Shown: piece after piece, positions 43,193 to 52,284 of the stretch | Position numbering within the stretch: the first letter of the stretch is position 1 | Layout: each line of letters opens with the position of its first letter | Assembly: GCF_024372745.1 (NCBI RefSeq) | Contig: NZ_VOTZ01000015.1 | Span: forward strand, 1 to 58,503 | Length of the DNA stretch: 58,503 bases | Direction: 5' to 3' | Source of the DNA: Methanocalculus taiwanensis | GTDB taxonomy: Archaea > Halobacteriota > Methanomicrobia > Methanomicrobiales > Methanocorpusculaceae | Program-made: the position numbers and the translations under genes | The notes under the pieces: generated by a model | The model's input: the letters and a program-made list of their open reading frames with translations, nothing else | Told to the model about the DNA's origin: nothing | The model's database searches: none

Positions 43193-43903
43193 ATGTACAG
43201 CTACCAGTTCGGTATCCCTGCACTTGACGCTCAGCTCGGCGGGTTGACATCGGGTGCGAATGTACTTATTCTGGCACCCCCGCTCTCAGGTGCCGAGCGG
43301 ATTGCATACAATCTGACCTTTCCGGCAGAAGGTGAGTATTCAGTCCTCCTCTCCACTGATGAACGGGCATCTGAGATATTGAATTTCTTTAAACTGAACG
43401 GAACCGAGAGGAGATCACTTGCAATCATCGATGCGATTACAAAAAGCGATCTGCCGAATGTCCCTGATACCGACCGGATGAAGTTTATTGCAAGCCCGGT
43501 TGACTTAACCGGGATCAGTATCAAGATGAGCAAAATGTTTGCAGGAATCGTAGATGAGAGCCTGAAGAATCCAAAACCAGGCATCTTCCCGCCCCCGATT
43601 CGGTTCTGTGTGAATTCGCTCTCAACATTCCTCATGTACCGGAAACTGGAGGTGATGTACCAGTTCGTCCATGTCATGTCTGCAAAGATCAAGAAGAACG
43701 AGTGGATCGGGCTGTATACCTTAAACAACGAGTCATTTGATGCCCGGACTGTATCTGTTATTAAACAGCTTATGAACGGGGTGGTTGAGGTGAGAGAGGG
43801 GAAAGAGAGTTTTGAAATGCGTGTTGTCGGACTTGGGGGCCGGATGACTCCATGGCTTCCGTATTCATTTGATCTGAATGGGAAACTGGTGGTGGAAGGA
43901 TGA
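43193..43903 (+). CDS. RecA/KaiC-like superfamily protein with degenerate ATP site
   Basis: The 236-residue product starts FGIPALDAQLGGLTSGANVLILAPPLSGAERIAYNL, the layout of RAD55/KaiC-type ATPases (GIPxLDxLLGGGI...GPPGSGKT), but the Lys-Thr of Walker A is missing. The Walker B strand reads RFCVNSLSTFL with Asn in place of Asp. ATP hydrolysis is unlikely, so it may act as a binding or regulatory subunit. It starts 14 bp after feoB and overlaps the next gene by ATGA. Confidence 0.75.
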   Translation: MYSYQFGIPALDAQLGGLTSGANVLILAPPLSGAERIAYNLTFPAEGEYSVLLSTDERASEILNFFKLNGTERRSLAIIDAITKSDLPNVPDTDRMKFIASPVDLTGISIKMSKMFAGIVDESLKNPKPGIFPPPIRFCVNSLSTFLMYRKLEVMYQFVHVMSAKIKKNEWIGLYTLNNESFDARTVSVIKQLMNGVVEVREGKESFEMRVVGLGGRMTPWLPYSFDLNGKLVVEG

Positions 43904-45066
43904 TTTATACTGGAATAGATGCGCTGGACGGATTGCTTGACGGCGGGGTGCCGGATGGAAGCCGGATGCTCTTTGCGATCGAGCCTGAAGCTGATGGGCA
44001 GCATTTCCTGATCACGCTGCTCCATACGGCTGTTGTATCAGGGAAGAAAACACTGGTGATAGCACCTTTCACCAGCAAAGATGCATACTTTGTCGATGTT
44101 GCCTCTCAGAGCCACTACCATCTGGACTGTTATCTCGATCTGATCAGCTTCATCGATCAATCTGATTGCGAAGCGATCACCGCCGCACATCAAAATCGGG
44201 AAGCATGCAGGGCAGCCTGGCAGGATCGGATCAAGGGCATTATCAAAGATGAAGGGATTGACGTGGTCGTTGCATATCTCGATCTCCTCTCGGATTACTT
44301 CGAATTTGCCGGTGCTGTATCTCTCTTTGCGGATCTTAAATCTGAAAAGCCGGTTACTGTTGCATTTGAATTCTTCAACCTCTATGGTGAAGAGATGCTT
44401 CAGGAGCTTCTGAAGGAGACGCCCTTTGATCTCGTCATTAACCTTCAGTCCGGATCCGGTGTCGTCTCATTCTTCAATTATTTCACCGTCCACACAGTAT
44501 CCTGGCTCCCGCTTCCCTCCCGTTCCCTCCCCTATATTGTTACCGAAGGCCATATCGTCCCCTATATCCCAAAGATTGTTGTCACAGGCCCCTCAAACTC
44601 CGGGAAAACAACATTTGTCAAGAACATCTCCGAGAGCGGGATGTCGGTTGACCGGCTCGGCCTTCTTGGCACGCCCACAACCGTTGCCCTTGATATAGGG
44701 CATATGGCAAGCAAGGGCTTTGATATCAATATCTATGGAACACCCGGACAGGAACGGTTCGATCCGATCATACCACAACTTGCACGCAATGCAATGGGCG
44801 TCATCCTGATGGTGGATGTCACCCGCCCTGATCTGATGTCCCGTGCATTGAAGCTGAAGAAAATTGTGGAAGGAAATACTGTTGTTCCGATCATAGTTGT
44901 TGCCAACAAAGCAGATCTCGCCTATTCGGTTACAAAGGAGGAGATTCGTGCTGCTCTCGAAGTCAGGGCAGATACGCCGGTCTACTTCATCTCCGCATTT
45001 GAACGCAGACAATGCCGTGATGTCATCGATTCTATGGTCGATCAGATCACCCGCTTTGAATACTAG
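43900..45066 (+). CDS. RecA/KaiC-like domain fused to MglA/COG2229-type small GTPase
   Basis: In the 388-residue product, residues 1-220 resemble the upstream protein (IYTGIDALDGLLDGGVPDGSRMLFAIEPEAD), again without a Walker A lysine. Residues 222-388 are a Ras-like GTPase: G1 VTGPSNSGKTTFVKN, switch I Thr in GTPTTVALD, G3 YGTPGQERF (no Asp, as in MglA and COG2229), G4 VANKADL and G5 ISAFE. The fusion plus the coupled paralogue suggests a small membrane or filament-associated switch. Function is unknown. Confidence 0.8.
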   Translation: MIYTGIDALDGLLDGGVPDGSRMLFAIEPEADGQHFLITLLHTAVVSGKKTLVIAPFTSKDAYFVDVASQSHYHLDCYLDLISFIDQSDCEAITAAHQNREACRAAWQDRIKGIIKDEGIDVVVAYLDLLSDYFEFAGAVSLFADLKSEKPVTVAFEFFNLYGEEMLQELLKETPFDLVINLQSGSGVVSFFNYFTVHTVSWLPLPSRSLPYIVTEGHIVPYIPKIVVTGPSNSGKTTFVKNISESGMSVDRLGLLGTPTTVALDIGHMASKGFDINIYGTPGQERFDPIIPQLARNAMGVILMVDVTRPDLMSRALKLKKIVEGNTVVPIIVVANKADLAYSVTKEEIRAALEVRADTPVYFISAFERRQCRDVIDSMVDQITRFEY

Positions 45067-45072
45067 ATAACC

Positions 45073-45846
45073 ATGCTGACATTTATTGGACTTGGACTCT
45101 TTGATGAGACCGATATATCATTAAAAGGCCTCTCTATCATCCGTGAAGCTGATGCGGTCTTTCTGGAAACCTACACCTCAAGGCTGATGGGTGCGGATAT
45201 ACCAGCGCTTGAATCACTCTATGGAAAACCTCTCCGTCTCCTCTCCCGCGAGGATGTTGAACAGCACCCCGATCCCATTCTTGATGCCGCTGAGATCGGA
45301 TCTGCTGTCTTCCTTACAGCCGGCGATACGATGGTATCGACTACTCACGCGGATCTCAGAATCCGTGCATCCGAGCGGGGTATTCGTACTGAGATTGTCC
45401 ATGCCGCCTCGATTGCAAGTGCGGTTTGCGGTCTCTCCGGCCTTCAGAATTACCGTTTTGGCAAATCGTGCTCGCTCCCGTACCCGGAAGCCAGATGGAT
45501 GCCCACCACCCCGGTGGAGGTGATCGCAGCCAACCTCTCCCAGAACCTCCACACTCTCGTCTATCTGGATATCCAGAATGAACGGTATATGCGGGTGCCT
45601 GAGGCGATTTGGATCATCGAGGAGATCTGCCTAAAACTGGATGTGACAATCCCTCTCTATGTTGGGATCGCACGGGCTGGTTCTAAGAATCCAATTGTGT
45701 ATGCGGGATCTGCAGACGATCTGAAGTTCGTTGATTTTGGTCCGCCGCTCCATATCCTGATCGTGCCAGCTGCACTCCATATGATGGAGCGGGAGTACCT
45801 GGAGCGTTTTGCTAATCTGACGCCGGGGAATTATCCGATATCATGA
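45073..45846 (+). CDS. dphB: Diphthine synthase
   Basis: The 257-residue product matches the tetrapyrrole-methylase fold of DphB/Dph5: [43 protein letters not shown] and [21 protein letters not shown]. It transfers methyl groups from SAM to the modified His of elongation factor 2 during diphthamide synthesis. It overlaps the DUF357 gene by ATGA and lies 6 bp after the GTPase gene. Confidence 0.95.
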   Translation: MLTFIGLGLFDETDISLKGLSIIREADAVFLETYTSRLMGADIPALESLYGKPLRLLSREDVEQHPDPILDAAEIGSAVFLTAGDTMVSTTHADLRIRASERGIRTEIVHAASIASAVCGLSGLQNYRFGKSCSLPYPEARWMPTTPVEVIAANLSQNLHTLVYLDIQNERYMRVPEAIWIIEEICLKLDVTIPLYVGIARAGSKNPIVYAGSADDLKFVDFGPPLHILIVPAALHMMEREYLERFANLTPGNYPIS

Positions 45847-46424
45847 TATCATCTCTTGGCGATCTATGCCGATCCTTCACGGATTCGCTTGAGGATGCAA
45901 TTGTGGTATTGAATACGAAATCCCCTTTCCTTGAGGTTGGTGACCAGATTCTGGAGATGGCTTTTGCATATCTTGAGGATGGTGTTGTCTTTTACAAAAA
46001 GGATGATCCCGTCAATGCAATGGCTGCCTGGTGCTATGGATATGGATGGCTGGATGCTGGTATACATCTTGGACTGATCACCACATCATCATCATCGTTT
46101 CCGGATATGATCGATCTGCGTGGCACGATACCAACAGATTGTATCGAAAAACTTGAGGAGAAGACAATAAGGTACCGGATGATGCTATCAGATGCCTTTT
46201 TGGCTGTGGATGATGCACCGGATGCATCCAGCCCCCTCTATCCTCATTGTGGTCTAATCCGGGAGGTAGTGGCAAAATGGAAAGGGAGTGCAGAGGCGTT
46301 TTACATACAGAGTGATGCTGCATCAGCACTTGGATCATATAGTTATGCATATGGCTGGCTTGATGCGGGTGTGAGGTCAGGACTCTTCAGGATCACAGGA
46401 GATCGGCATCTCTTCACGGCATAA
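45843..46424 (+). CDS. Duplicated DUF357 family protein
   Basis: The 193-residue product has two copies of the helical DUF357 unit: residues about 40-85 ([30 protein letters not shown]) and 138-185 ([30 protein letters not shown]). The shared YGWLDAG motif is diagnostic. The family occurs in archaea next to dphB and is of unknown function. Single-domain members are about half this length. Confidence 0.8.
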   Translation: MISSLGDLCRSFTDSLEDAIVVLNTKSPFLEVGDQILEMAFAYLEDGVVFYKKDDPVNAMAAWCYGYGWLDAGIHLGLITTSSSSFPDMIDLRGTIPTDCIEKLEEKTIRYRMMLSDAFLAVDDAPDASSPLYPHCGLIREVVAKWKGSAEAFYIQSDAASALGSYSYAYGWLDAGVRSGLFRITGDRHLFTA

Positions 46425-46493
46425 TTTCCAGAAGACGTTTTAATCATACAGGATAACCTTTGATGACAGAATAGCTGATCTATTGGAACTGCA

Positions 46494-47552
46494 ATGAATC
46501 AAGAACATAAGAAATGGATCTGGATCTCAGTTGGTCTGAGTACGCTCTTTTTGATCGGGTTGCTCTACTTCACCTTCGACGAGTCGACGATCACCGCCCT
46601 GAAAAACCTCAGCCCCTCTATCATCATCCTGGCACTTGCTATCCATGTTTTGGCCCTTGTCTGCTGGGCTCTCCGGATCAAGGTCATGGCATACTCACTC
46701 GGGTACCATGTCGGCCTGTTTCATTGCATCAATCTTGTCTTCGCCAATCTCTTTCTCGCTGCTATCACTCCCTCCCAGGCAGGTGGTGAACCAGTACGGG
46801 TGCATGAACTGTATCGTGCGAATGTTAAGGTTGGGGATGCAACCGCTATAGTGATCATGGAACGGGTGCTGGATGGTATCATCTTCGGCCTGGGGGGAGC
46901 AATAACCCTCTTCCTCCTTGGAACCGCCTGGCAGGATGTTAATATCCCTGGGGTCGTCACTACCGTAATCTATCTCACCTGGGCAGTCGTTACGATCGGT
47001 GTTGTTCTCTTTGCTTTCTCTGTCCGGAATCCCCTTATCTTAAAGCGGTTGATGAGAACCATCTCTGGCTTTGTGACAAAGAAATGGGAGTTGGCCAGAG
47101 TTGAGCGGTTCATGGAGAAAGTCGATCGTGAGGTGGATAACTTTCATTTCAGCCTCGGCAAGTTCATCGGCAGGGGTAAGCTTGGTCTTTTCCTTGGGCT
47201 TATATTCACCGGATTCTTCTGGTTCCTCGAGTTTTTAATCGCCTCTGTCCTTTTGATAGGTCTTGGGCAGGGTCCGAATTTCCTGGAATCATTTGTATCC
47301 CAGCTGATTATTGCGATCATCATGATGATTCCCCTAACCCCCGGCGGTGCAGGTGTGGCAGAGATCTCAATCAGTTCGATCTATGGGCTCTTCATCAGCA
47401 CATCGGTGATCGGCGTCTTTGTGCTACTCTGGCGTATCATCCTCTATTACTTTAATATCGCTGTCGGCGTTGTATCCAGTATTCTGATCGTCAGGAGGGA
47501 AGTCGGATCAGTAGATAATGACCAACACCTTCATAATCTTGAAGATACCTGA
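46494..47552 (+). CDS. Lysylphosphatidylglycerol-synthase-like TM / flippase-like protein (UPF0104)
   Basis: The 352-residue membrane protein has about 8 segments. Family motifs visible are NLFLAAITPSQAGGEPVRVHELYR, MERVLDGIIFGLGG, a helix with SVRNPLILKRLMRTISG, and PLTPGGAGVAEISISSIYG near the end. Relatives move or transfer lipids; in archaea similar proteins sit near N-glycosylation genes. There is no cytosolic synthase domain. The gap to DUF357 is 70 bp. Confidence 0.85.
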   Translation: MNQEHKKWIWISVGLSTLFLIGLLYFTFDESTITALKNLSPSIIILALAIHVLALVCWALRIKVMAYSLGYHVGLFHCINLVFANLFLAAITPSQAGGEPVRVHELYRANVKVGDATAIVIMERVLDGIIFGLGGAITLFLLGTAWQDVNIPGVVTTVIYLTWAVVTIGVVLFAFSVRNPLILKRLMRTISGFVTKKWELARVERFMEKVDREVDNFHFSLGKFIGRGKLGLFLGLIFTGFFWFLEFLIASVLLIGLGQGPNFLESFVSQLIIAIIMMIPLTPGGAGVAEISISSIYGLFISTSVIGVFVLLWRIILYYFNIAVGVVSSILIVRREVGSVDNDQHLHNLEDT

Positions 47553-47561
47553 TGAACCATT

Positions 47562-48011
47562 ATGGAGCTGATCACCTGTGAGGTCGCCGGAGTCTACCTG
47601 GTGATACATGATTTGGGTGCAGCCCCGGTCGTTCTGCTGAAAACTCCGGATGAACTCTATATTCCCATATTTATCGGCCTGTACGAGGCGGTTTCCATAC
47701 ATAATGCTCTCGATGGCCCAAGTCCGTCACGGCCGATGACACATGATCTCTTCAGTGATGCGCTCCTCTCTCTTGGAGCGCACGTAAGAGAGGTCAGGGT
47801 CGACTCGATTGACGATGGTGTATACTATGCAGCATTGTCTCTTGATACGCAGTCCGGCGAACTCTCTATTGATTGCCGCCCAAGCGATGGGATTGCATTG
47901 GCTGTCCGGCAGAAGTCGCCCGTTCTCCTGGATCTGAATCTGATGAGAGAATCAGCAGTCGCCCGCGATCAGCTCCCCGAACTCAGGGATTTTGCAGGCT
48001 ATATGGTATGA
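47562..48011 (+). CDS. Bifunctional nuclease family protein (DUF151)
   Basis: The 149-residue product has the DUF151 layout: CEVAGVYLVIHDLGAAPVVLLKTPDELYIPIFIGLYEAVSI, then GPSPSRPMTHDLF, and IDCRPSDGIALAVRQKSPV. Plant members degrade DNA and RNA; the archaeal function is not shown. It starts 9 bp after the flippase-like gene and converges on hisE. Confidence 0.88.
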   Translation: MELITCEVAGVYLVIHDLGAAPVVLLKTPDELYIPIFIGLYEAVSIHNALDGPSPSRPMTHDLFSDALLSLGAHVREVRVDSIDDGVYYAALSLDTQSGELSIDCRPSDGIALAVRQKSPVLLDLNLMRESAVARDQLPELRDFAGYMV

Positions 48012-48015
48012 CACA

Positions 48016-48327
48016 TTAATCGTGGAGGTTCATTCCAGCTCTCCTGGCAATGAGTTCCTCTTTCACTGAATTAAAGCTTATACCAGCTTTTTTTAAGCTC
48101 ACCATCAGGTGGAAGATCAGATCCGCTGCTTCAGAGGTGATTCGGTCGGCTTCTCCCCCTTTTACGGCAAGAATATACTCAACTGCCTCCTCACCGACTT
48201 TTTCAAGGGATTTGTCTATTCCTTTCTGATGGTAGAGGAGCGATCTGACATAGGATTTCTTCCCGCTCGTATCATCTGCCCGTTGCTCAATGACTTCCCA
48301 GAGGGTATCGAAGATATCAGGCTCCAT
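48016..48327 (-). CDS. hisE: Phosphoribosyl-ATP pyrophosphatase
   Basis: The 103-residue MazG-fold enzyme has FDTLWEVIEQRADDTSGKKSYVRSLLYHQKG, EKVGEEAVEYILAVKGG and EAADLIFHLMVSLKKAG. It hydrolyses phosphoribosyl-ATP in the second step of histidine synthesis. Its ATG overlaps the end of the NusA-like gene by 11 bp. Confidence 0.92.
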   Translation of the reverse strand: MEPDIFDTLWEVIEQRADDTSGKKSYVRSLLYHQKGIDKSLEKVGEEAVEYILAVKGGEADRITSEAADLIFHLMVSLKKAGISFNSVKEELIARRAGMNLHD

Positions 48328-48766
48328 GCTCTTCCTCTACGATGATATCTCCGCTCTCCAGTCCAAAGAAGCGGCGCACGATCATCCGTGCCTTCTCGAT
48401 GGTGCAGCCACCTTTTCCGATGGCGATCCCAACCTCACTCTTATTCCTGACCGTCACCCTGATGCTGCCCGTCTCACCTGTTGGGAAAAAGACATGTATT
48501 ACCTCCGCAGGTTTGAAGATGTTCCTGAGAAACTGCTCGCGATCCTCTGCATACTCGACCATTTCAATCCGCTTTCCAAGAACTTTCTGCATTTTTTTGA
48601 TATTGTCACCGCTTTTCCCAATGGCAATGCCCATGTCGCCTGGAGTTATTATATAGATCAGGCGGTCAAAGCGGTCGTCGATGATACAGTCGATTGCGGT
48701 AGATTTGGTGAGGATACGGAGCTCTTCTATATACCTGCGTTCCTTAAAACTTATTGTTCGCTCCAT
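48317..48766 (-). CDS. nusA: Archaeal NusA-like transcription factor (two KH domains)
   Basis: The product has 149 residues from the ATG at 48766 (MERTISFKERRYIEEL, the usual archaeal start; the frame extends to 48790). Two KH motifs are present: DMGIAIGKSGDNIKKM and EVGIAIGKGGCTIEKA. It binds RNA and takes part in transcription termination or antitermination. It is usually near RNA polymerase genes, but here it is paired with hisE. Confidence 0.88.
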   Translation of the reverse strand: MERTISFKERRYIEELRILTKSTAIDCIIDDRFDRLIYIITPGDMGIAIGKSGDNIKKMQKVLGKRIEMVEYAEDREQFLRNIFKPAEVIHVFFPTGETGSIRVTVRNKSEVGIAIGKGGCTIEKARMIVRRFFGLESGDIIVEEEHGA

Positions 48767-48866
48767 TGTACTATCCCGAGATGATATCATTCATTCTCTG
48801 CAGGAGGAATATTGTCAATATTCCCCATTAAGCATATGTATTCTCAAATTCTGATCTGGTAATGCT

Positions 48867-48873
48867 AAAAAAA
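48867..48873 (-). terminator. Poly-T terminator after the SIMPL gene
   Basis: Seven A on the plus strand (oligo-T on the minus) about 30 bp after the stop of the gene at 48902. Confidence 0.4.
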
Positions 48874-48901
48874 CAGAAAAGAGGGGATGAATGCAGATTC
48901 T

Positions 48902-49630
48902 TCAGCAGAGGTAGGTGATAGAGACGGTGGCGCTGACTGTTACCTCACCTGCTTCAATCGGGGTTGCGGCTTTCTCCATGCCTGCTGCATACATCATTGA
49001 GTCATACCTTGCCGATGTAGGATAATAACCGCCGCCGATTGTGACCTCCTTCACATCACGGACAGAGAGGCCAAGGGATGCAGCGACCACATCGGCGTCG
49101 CTACGGGATTGTGCAACCGCTTCTTTGAGCGCTTCTGCCCGGAAGCTTGCCTGTTTCTCGTCACTGAGGGTGAATGAGATGTAATTGACGTTATTTGCCC
49201 CGTTTTCAATTGCGATATCGATGATATCGCCTGCTTTTGTCGTGTCTTTGAGGGTGATCATAAGGGTGTTTGTAACCCGGTAGACCTGCGCCTGCCTTTC
49301 GGTCGGGAAGACACTGGATCCGTCTTTTGTCACCTGATAGATCGAGTATCCCGTGGTCTTTATGTCATCCGAGGTAATCCCGGCGTTCTTCAGAGCATTC
49401 ATGACAGTGTTCATCTTCACAGCATTCTCCCGCTGTGCAGCTCTCACATCGGCATGTTCAGTCATAACAGCAACCGAGATCTCGACGCGATCCGGGGTTG
49501 TAGTAATTGTTCCGGTTCCCTGAGTGTTGATCACCCGTTCATTCGAGGTGGTTTCCGCAGATACCGGCAAAACGATTAAACTGAACACAAGAAGCAGTGC
49601 CAGCAGTGGTGTAAGTATGTGTTTGCGCAT
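48902..49630 (-). CDS. Secreted SIMPL-domain protein (DUF541)
   Basis: The product has 242 residues from ATG 49630 (MRKHILTPLLALLLVFSLIV, ending VSAET). The mature part has the SIMPL pattern: GTGTITTTPDRVEISVAV, ALKNAGITSDDIKTTGYSIYQ, RVTNTLMITLKDTTKAGDIID and ALKEAVAQSRSDADVVAASLGL. Homologues (BP26, SIMPL) form channel-like oligomers at the cell surface, with unknown function. The extra MIA before the start is probably not used. Confidence 0.85.
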   Translation of the reverse strand: MRKHILTPLLALLLVFSLIVLPVSAETTSNERVINTQGTGTITTTPDRVEISVAVMTEHADVRAAQRENAVKMNTVMNALKNAGITSDDIKTTGYSIYQVTKDGSSVFPTERQAQVYRVTNTLMITLKDTTKAGDIIDIAIENGANNVNYISFTLSDEKQASFRAEALKEAVAQSRSDADVVAASLGLSVRDVKEVTIGGGYYPTSARYDSMMYAAGMEKAATPIEAGEVTVSATVSITYLC

Positions 49631-49800
49631 AGCAATCATACTATCAAGGGAGTGTATATATCTTATAGTTTATCTTGACTGCGAACTTATTTGCAGTCTA
49701 ATTTTGAAAATACGTAAAATTAACGATTTATTCAACCGACTTCGAATTAACTGCACCTTTCATCAGGCATACCGACAATTGAATATACACGGATACGTGC

Positions 49801-50415
49801 ATGTTGGATCTCATCACCATTTTAGTCATCGGGGGTGCAATTGGTCTCACTGGAGCGCTTGCGCCAGGTCCCACCCTGATAGCAACCATCAATGCATCTG
49901 TCAGATCGGGATGGCGTGCCGGACCCCTCGTCAGCATCGGCCATATGGCAGCAGAGATTGGGATCATCCTCTTAATCATCGCAGGGCTTGGCACCCTGAT
50001 CGGATCTGCGACCTGGCTAATCAGCCTTGTTGGTGGGATAGCCCTTGTACTCTTTGGTATCCTGACTCTCTCCTCGGCCCGTGGGGCTCTTCTTCCGAAA
50101 GGAGATGATACCATAGATGCAAAAAGGCCGGTTGCAGCAGGCCTTCTCACAAGTGTCGCAAACCCTTACTTCTGGATATGGTGGTTTACCGTTGGGGCCG
50201 CTCTTCTCTGGAGCTATCTTGAAGGGGGTATCTTAGCAGGAGGTGCTTTTATGGCTGGCCACTGGGCAGCAGATATCGGGTGGCTGACACTGGTGTCAGC
50301 AAGCCTACACCGTGGCAGGTTTTTCCTCTCGGATCAGGGCTACAGGCTTGTTCTCGGTGTATGTGGTATCTTTTTAATCGGATTTGGGTGCTGGTTTGTC
50401 TCAGGTTCATTGTAA
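49801..50415 (+). CDS. LysE family transporter
   Basis: The 204-residue product has six hydrophobic segments. It begins with the family pattern GAIGLTGALAPGPTLIATINASVRSGWRAGPLVSIGHM and later has TSVANPYFWIWWFTVG. Members export amino acids or similar compounds. The mRNA may be leaderless, as no ribosome site is seen before the ATG. It is convergent with the lipoprotein gene at 50477. Confidence 0.85.
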   Translation: MLDLITILVIGGAIGLTGALAPGPTLIATINASVRSGWRAGPLVSIGHMAAEIGIILLIIAGLGTLIGSATWLISLVGGIALVLFGILTLSSARGALLPKGDDTIDAKRPVAAGLLTSVANPYFWIWWFTVGAALLWSYLEGGILAGGAFMAGHWAADIGWLTLVSASLHRGRFFLSDQGYRLVLGVCGIFLIGFGCWFVSGSL

Positions 50416-50420
50416 AAAAA
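50414..50420 (-). terminator. Poly-T terminator of the DUF333 lipoprotein gene
   Basis: Seven A on the plus strand, overlapping the stop of the LysE gene, act as oligo-T for the minus-strand lipoprotein transcript ending at 50477. Confidence 0.35.
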
Positions 50421-50476
50421 GGAGGTGGCAGCGGTTCGCCAGGCAGCCCTGACCCAGGAGGTCCCGCTCCAATCAA

Positions 50477-51184
50477 TCAGGCTCCGCTATGGTATTGCCT
50501 GTAGAGTTCCCATTCCTCAATCTCGGTACCATTCGGGAGAATCGCAACGCCATACTCCCCGTTTGGGCCGGATCTGATCTCATAGTCATATCCAAGGTCT
50601 TTGACAAAAACGGCAGCGGGATTAGCCATACCGGCTATCGAAGATTTGGATTCGGTGATTGATATGATCGTAACCGGCTGTCCCCACTGCTGGATCGTCA
50701 TGACATCCTCAGGAGTTGCTGTGAAGGAGACAGAGAGCCCGTCTATTTTGAATTCTTCTGCCAGATTCAGCGGGAGATATCGTGTACCTGCGCCGGATAT
50801 GATCCCATAGAATCCACCTTCAAGATCGATATGGGTGATAACCCCGGTGCCCGAGATCGGAGGCTCGGCATGATCAACCCGGATCTCAGTGATCCGGATC
50901 GGGGTGCCCCACATGTACATTGTGACACTATCATCTTCCGGCACCCCTGTAAATGTGACTGCTGTTCCATCGACTTTGAGCTCTTCTGCAAGGTTCACTG
51001 GTAGGTACTGTTCGCCTGTATCGCTTACGATTCCATAGAACCCTCCTTCAAGATCAAAGTAGTGAATTGTTCCAATCCCTGACACCTCCGTTACTGCCGG
51101 AGGCTCCTCAGTGACACATCCGGCTGCAAAGAAGAAGCAGGCAGATGATGCCATGAGGGCTAGTATGATCAGTTTTGCTTTCAT
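50477..51184 (-). CDS. Lipoprotein with two repeat modules and a DUF333 domain
   Basis: The 235-residue product starts with a signal peptide and lipobox (FFAAGC). Two about 60-residue modules follow (residues 36-102 and 108-168), both containing DLEGGFYGI, YLPxNLAEE, KxDG and a final WG. Residues 180-235 match DUF333, a short hemolysin-like region (NPAAVFVKDLGYDYEIRSG, YGVAILPNGTEIEEWELYRQ). The repeats are also strongly similar in DNA. Role is unknown; probably cell-surface. Confidence 0.75.
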   Translation of the reverse strand: MKAKLIILALMASSACFFFAAGCVTEEPPAVTEVSGIGTIHYFDLEGGFYGIVSDTGEQYLPVNLAEELKVDGTAVTFTGVPEDDSVTMYMWGTPIRITEIRVDHAEPPISGTGVITHIDLEGGFYGIISGAGTRYLPLNLAEEFKIDGLSVSFTATPEDVMTIQQWGQPVTIISITESKSSIAGMANPAAVFVKDLGYDYEIRSGPNGEYGVAILPNGTEIEEWELYRQYHSGA

Positions 51185-51255
51185 TGGTATCGGGGAGATA
51201 GTAGGTAGTATAATAATAAATATTTTCCTTTAACTGCGAGGAATTCTGCAGTAAT

Positions 51256-52197
51256 CTATTCAAGATCTCTGAAAAGCCCATATCTCTGTGCAATTGCGAT
51301 TGCATCATCGAATTCTGCCTTTGTGATCCTTCGCTTGAGAACATCAAACCCAATCGTCATCTCTGATACCTTCCATGCAGGACGGTACTGCGGCATGATA
51401 TTCACGTAACTTGAGGTCGACAGCTCTTCTGCAATGAACTGCATCACCTCATCTGTTCCGGCAAGGCCTCCTGGGATCACCAGGTGCCGGATAATCATCC
51501 CCCTTTCTGCGACCCCGTCCTGTATTATGAGGTCCCCGACCTGCCGGTGCATCTCATGAAGCGCTTCTTTCATCCGATTTACATAGTCCGGGGCACCTGA
51601 AAGGGCATGAGCGATCCCGTTGCTCCCATACTTCACATCCGGCATGTAGATGTCAATCACCCCATCAAGCAGCCGCAGGGTATCAACTGAATCATAACCT
51701 CCGGTATTATAGACGATCGGGATACGAAGCCCTCTTCCTGTTGCGATATCTATTGCCCTGAGAATCCCGGGCACCTGGTGGGAAGGGGAGACCAGGTTGA
51801 TATTGTGGCACCCTCTCTCCTGGAGCCTGAGCATGATCTCTGCCAGATCTTCTGCCTGTACCTGGAAGCCTCTCCCGCACTGGCTGATCTCATAGTTCTG
51901 GCAGAAGATGCATCTGAGATTGCAGTTGGTGAAGAAGATTGTCCCGGATCCTCTTCTCCCGACAAGCGGTGCTTCTTCACCGAAGTGGGGGGCAAAGCTC
52001 GATACTATAAGCTCACTGCCTGTCCTGCAGAATCCGGTTTCACCAACGGTTCTGTCAACATGGCAACGGTGTGGGCAGAGTGTGCAGTCGCTCAGGATCT
52101 TATTGGCTGCATCTGCACGATCCAGCAATATGTCCTCTGCATGGAGATCCGGATACCGGGGAACAATCTGTTCCTGAGTTGGTTTTGTGTTCGGCAT
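51256..52197 (-). CDS. Radical SAM protein (COG1313, PFL-activase-like)
   Basis: The 313-residue product has an N-terminal Cys set (CTLCPHRCHVDRTVGETGFC) and the radical SAM motif CNLRCIFC. INLVSPSHQVPGILRAI and IYMPDVKYG follow. The COG1313 group is common in methanogens and of unknown substrate; many act as glycyl-radical activases or on unidentified proteins. It is divergent from the nitroreductase gene. Confidence 0.85.
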   Translation of the reverse strand: MPNTKPTQEQIVPRYPDLHAEDILLDRADAANKILSDCTLCPHRCHVDRTVGETGFCRTGSELIVSSFAPHFGEEAPLVGRRGSGTIFFTNCNLRCIFCQNYEISQCGRGFQVQAEDLAEIMLRLQERGCHNINLVSPSHQVPGILRAIDIATGRGLRIPIVYNTGGYDSVDTLRLLDGVIDIYMPDVKYGSNGIAHALSGAPDYVNRMKEALHEMHRQVGDLIIQDGVAERGMIIRHLVIPGGLAGTDEVMQFIAEELSTSSYVNIMPQYRPAWKVSEMTIGFDVLKRRITKAEFDDAIAIAQRYGLFRDLE

Positions 52198-52284
52198 ATC
52201 CCTTGCAGTGCCGTATTGGCAGAGCGAACCATAATACTATCATCCACCCTGCTGATGAATTTCCATATAGCAGGGATGATCGTA

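Noticed and set aside
51778-52284. Long N-terminal extension of the nitroreductase frame
   Set aside because: It is antisense to the COG1313 radical SAM gene. The family start with a ribosome site is at 52285.
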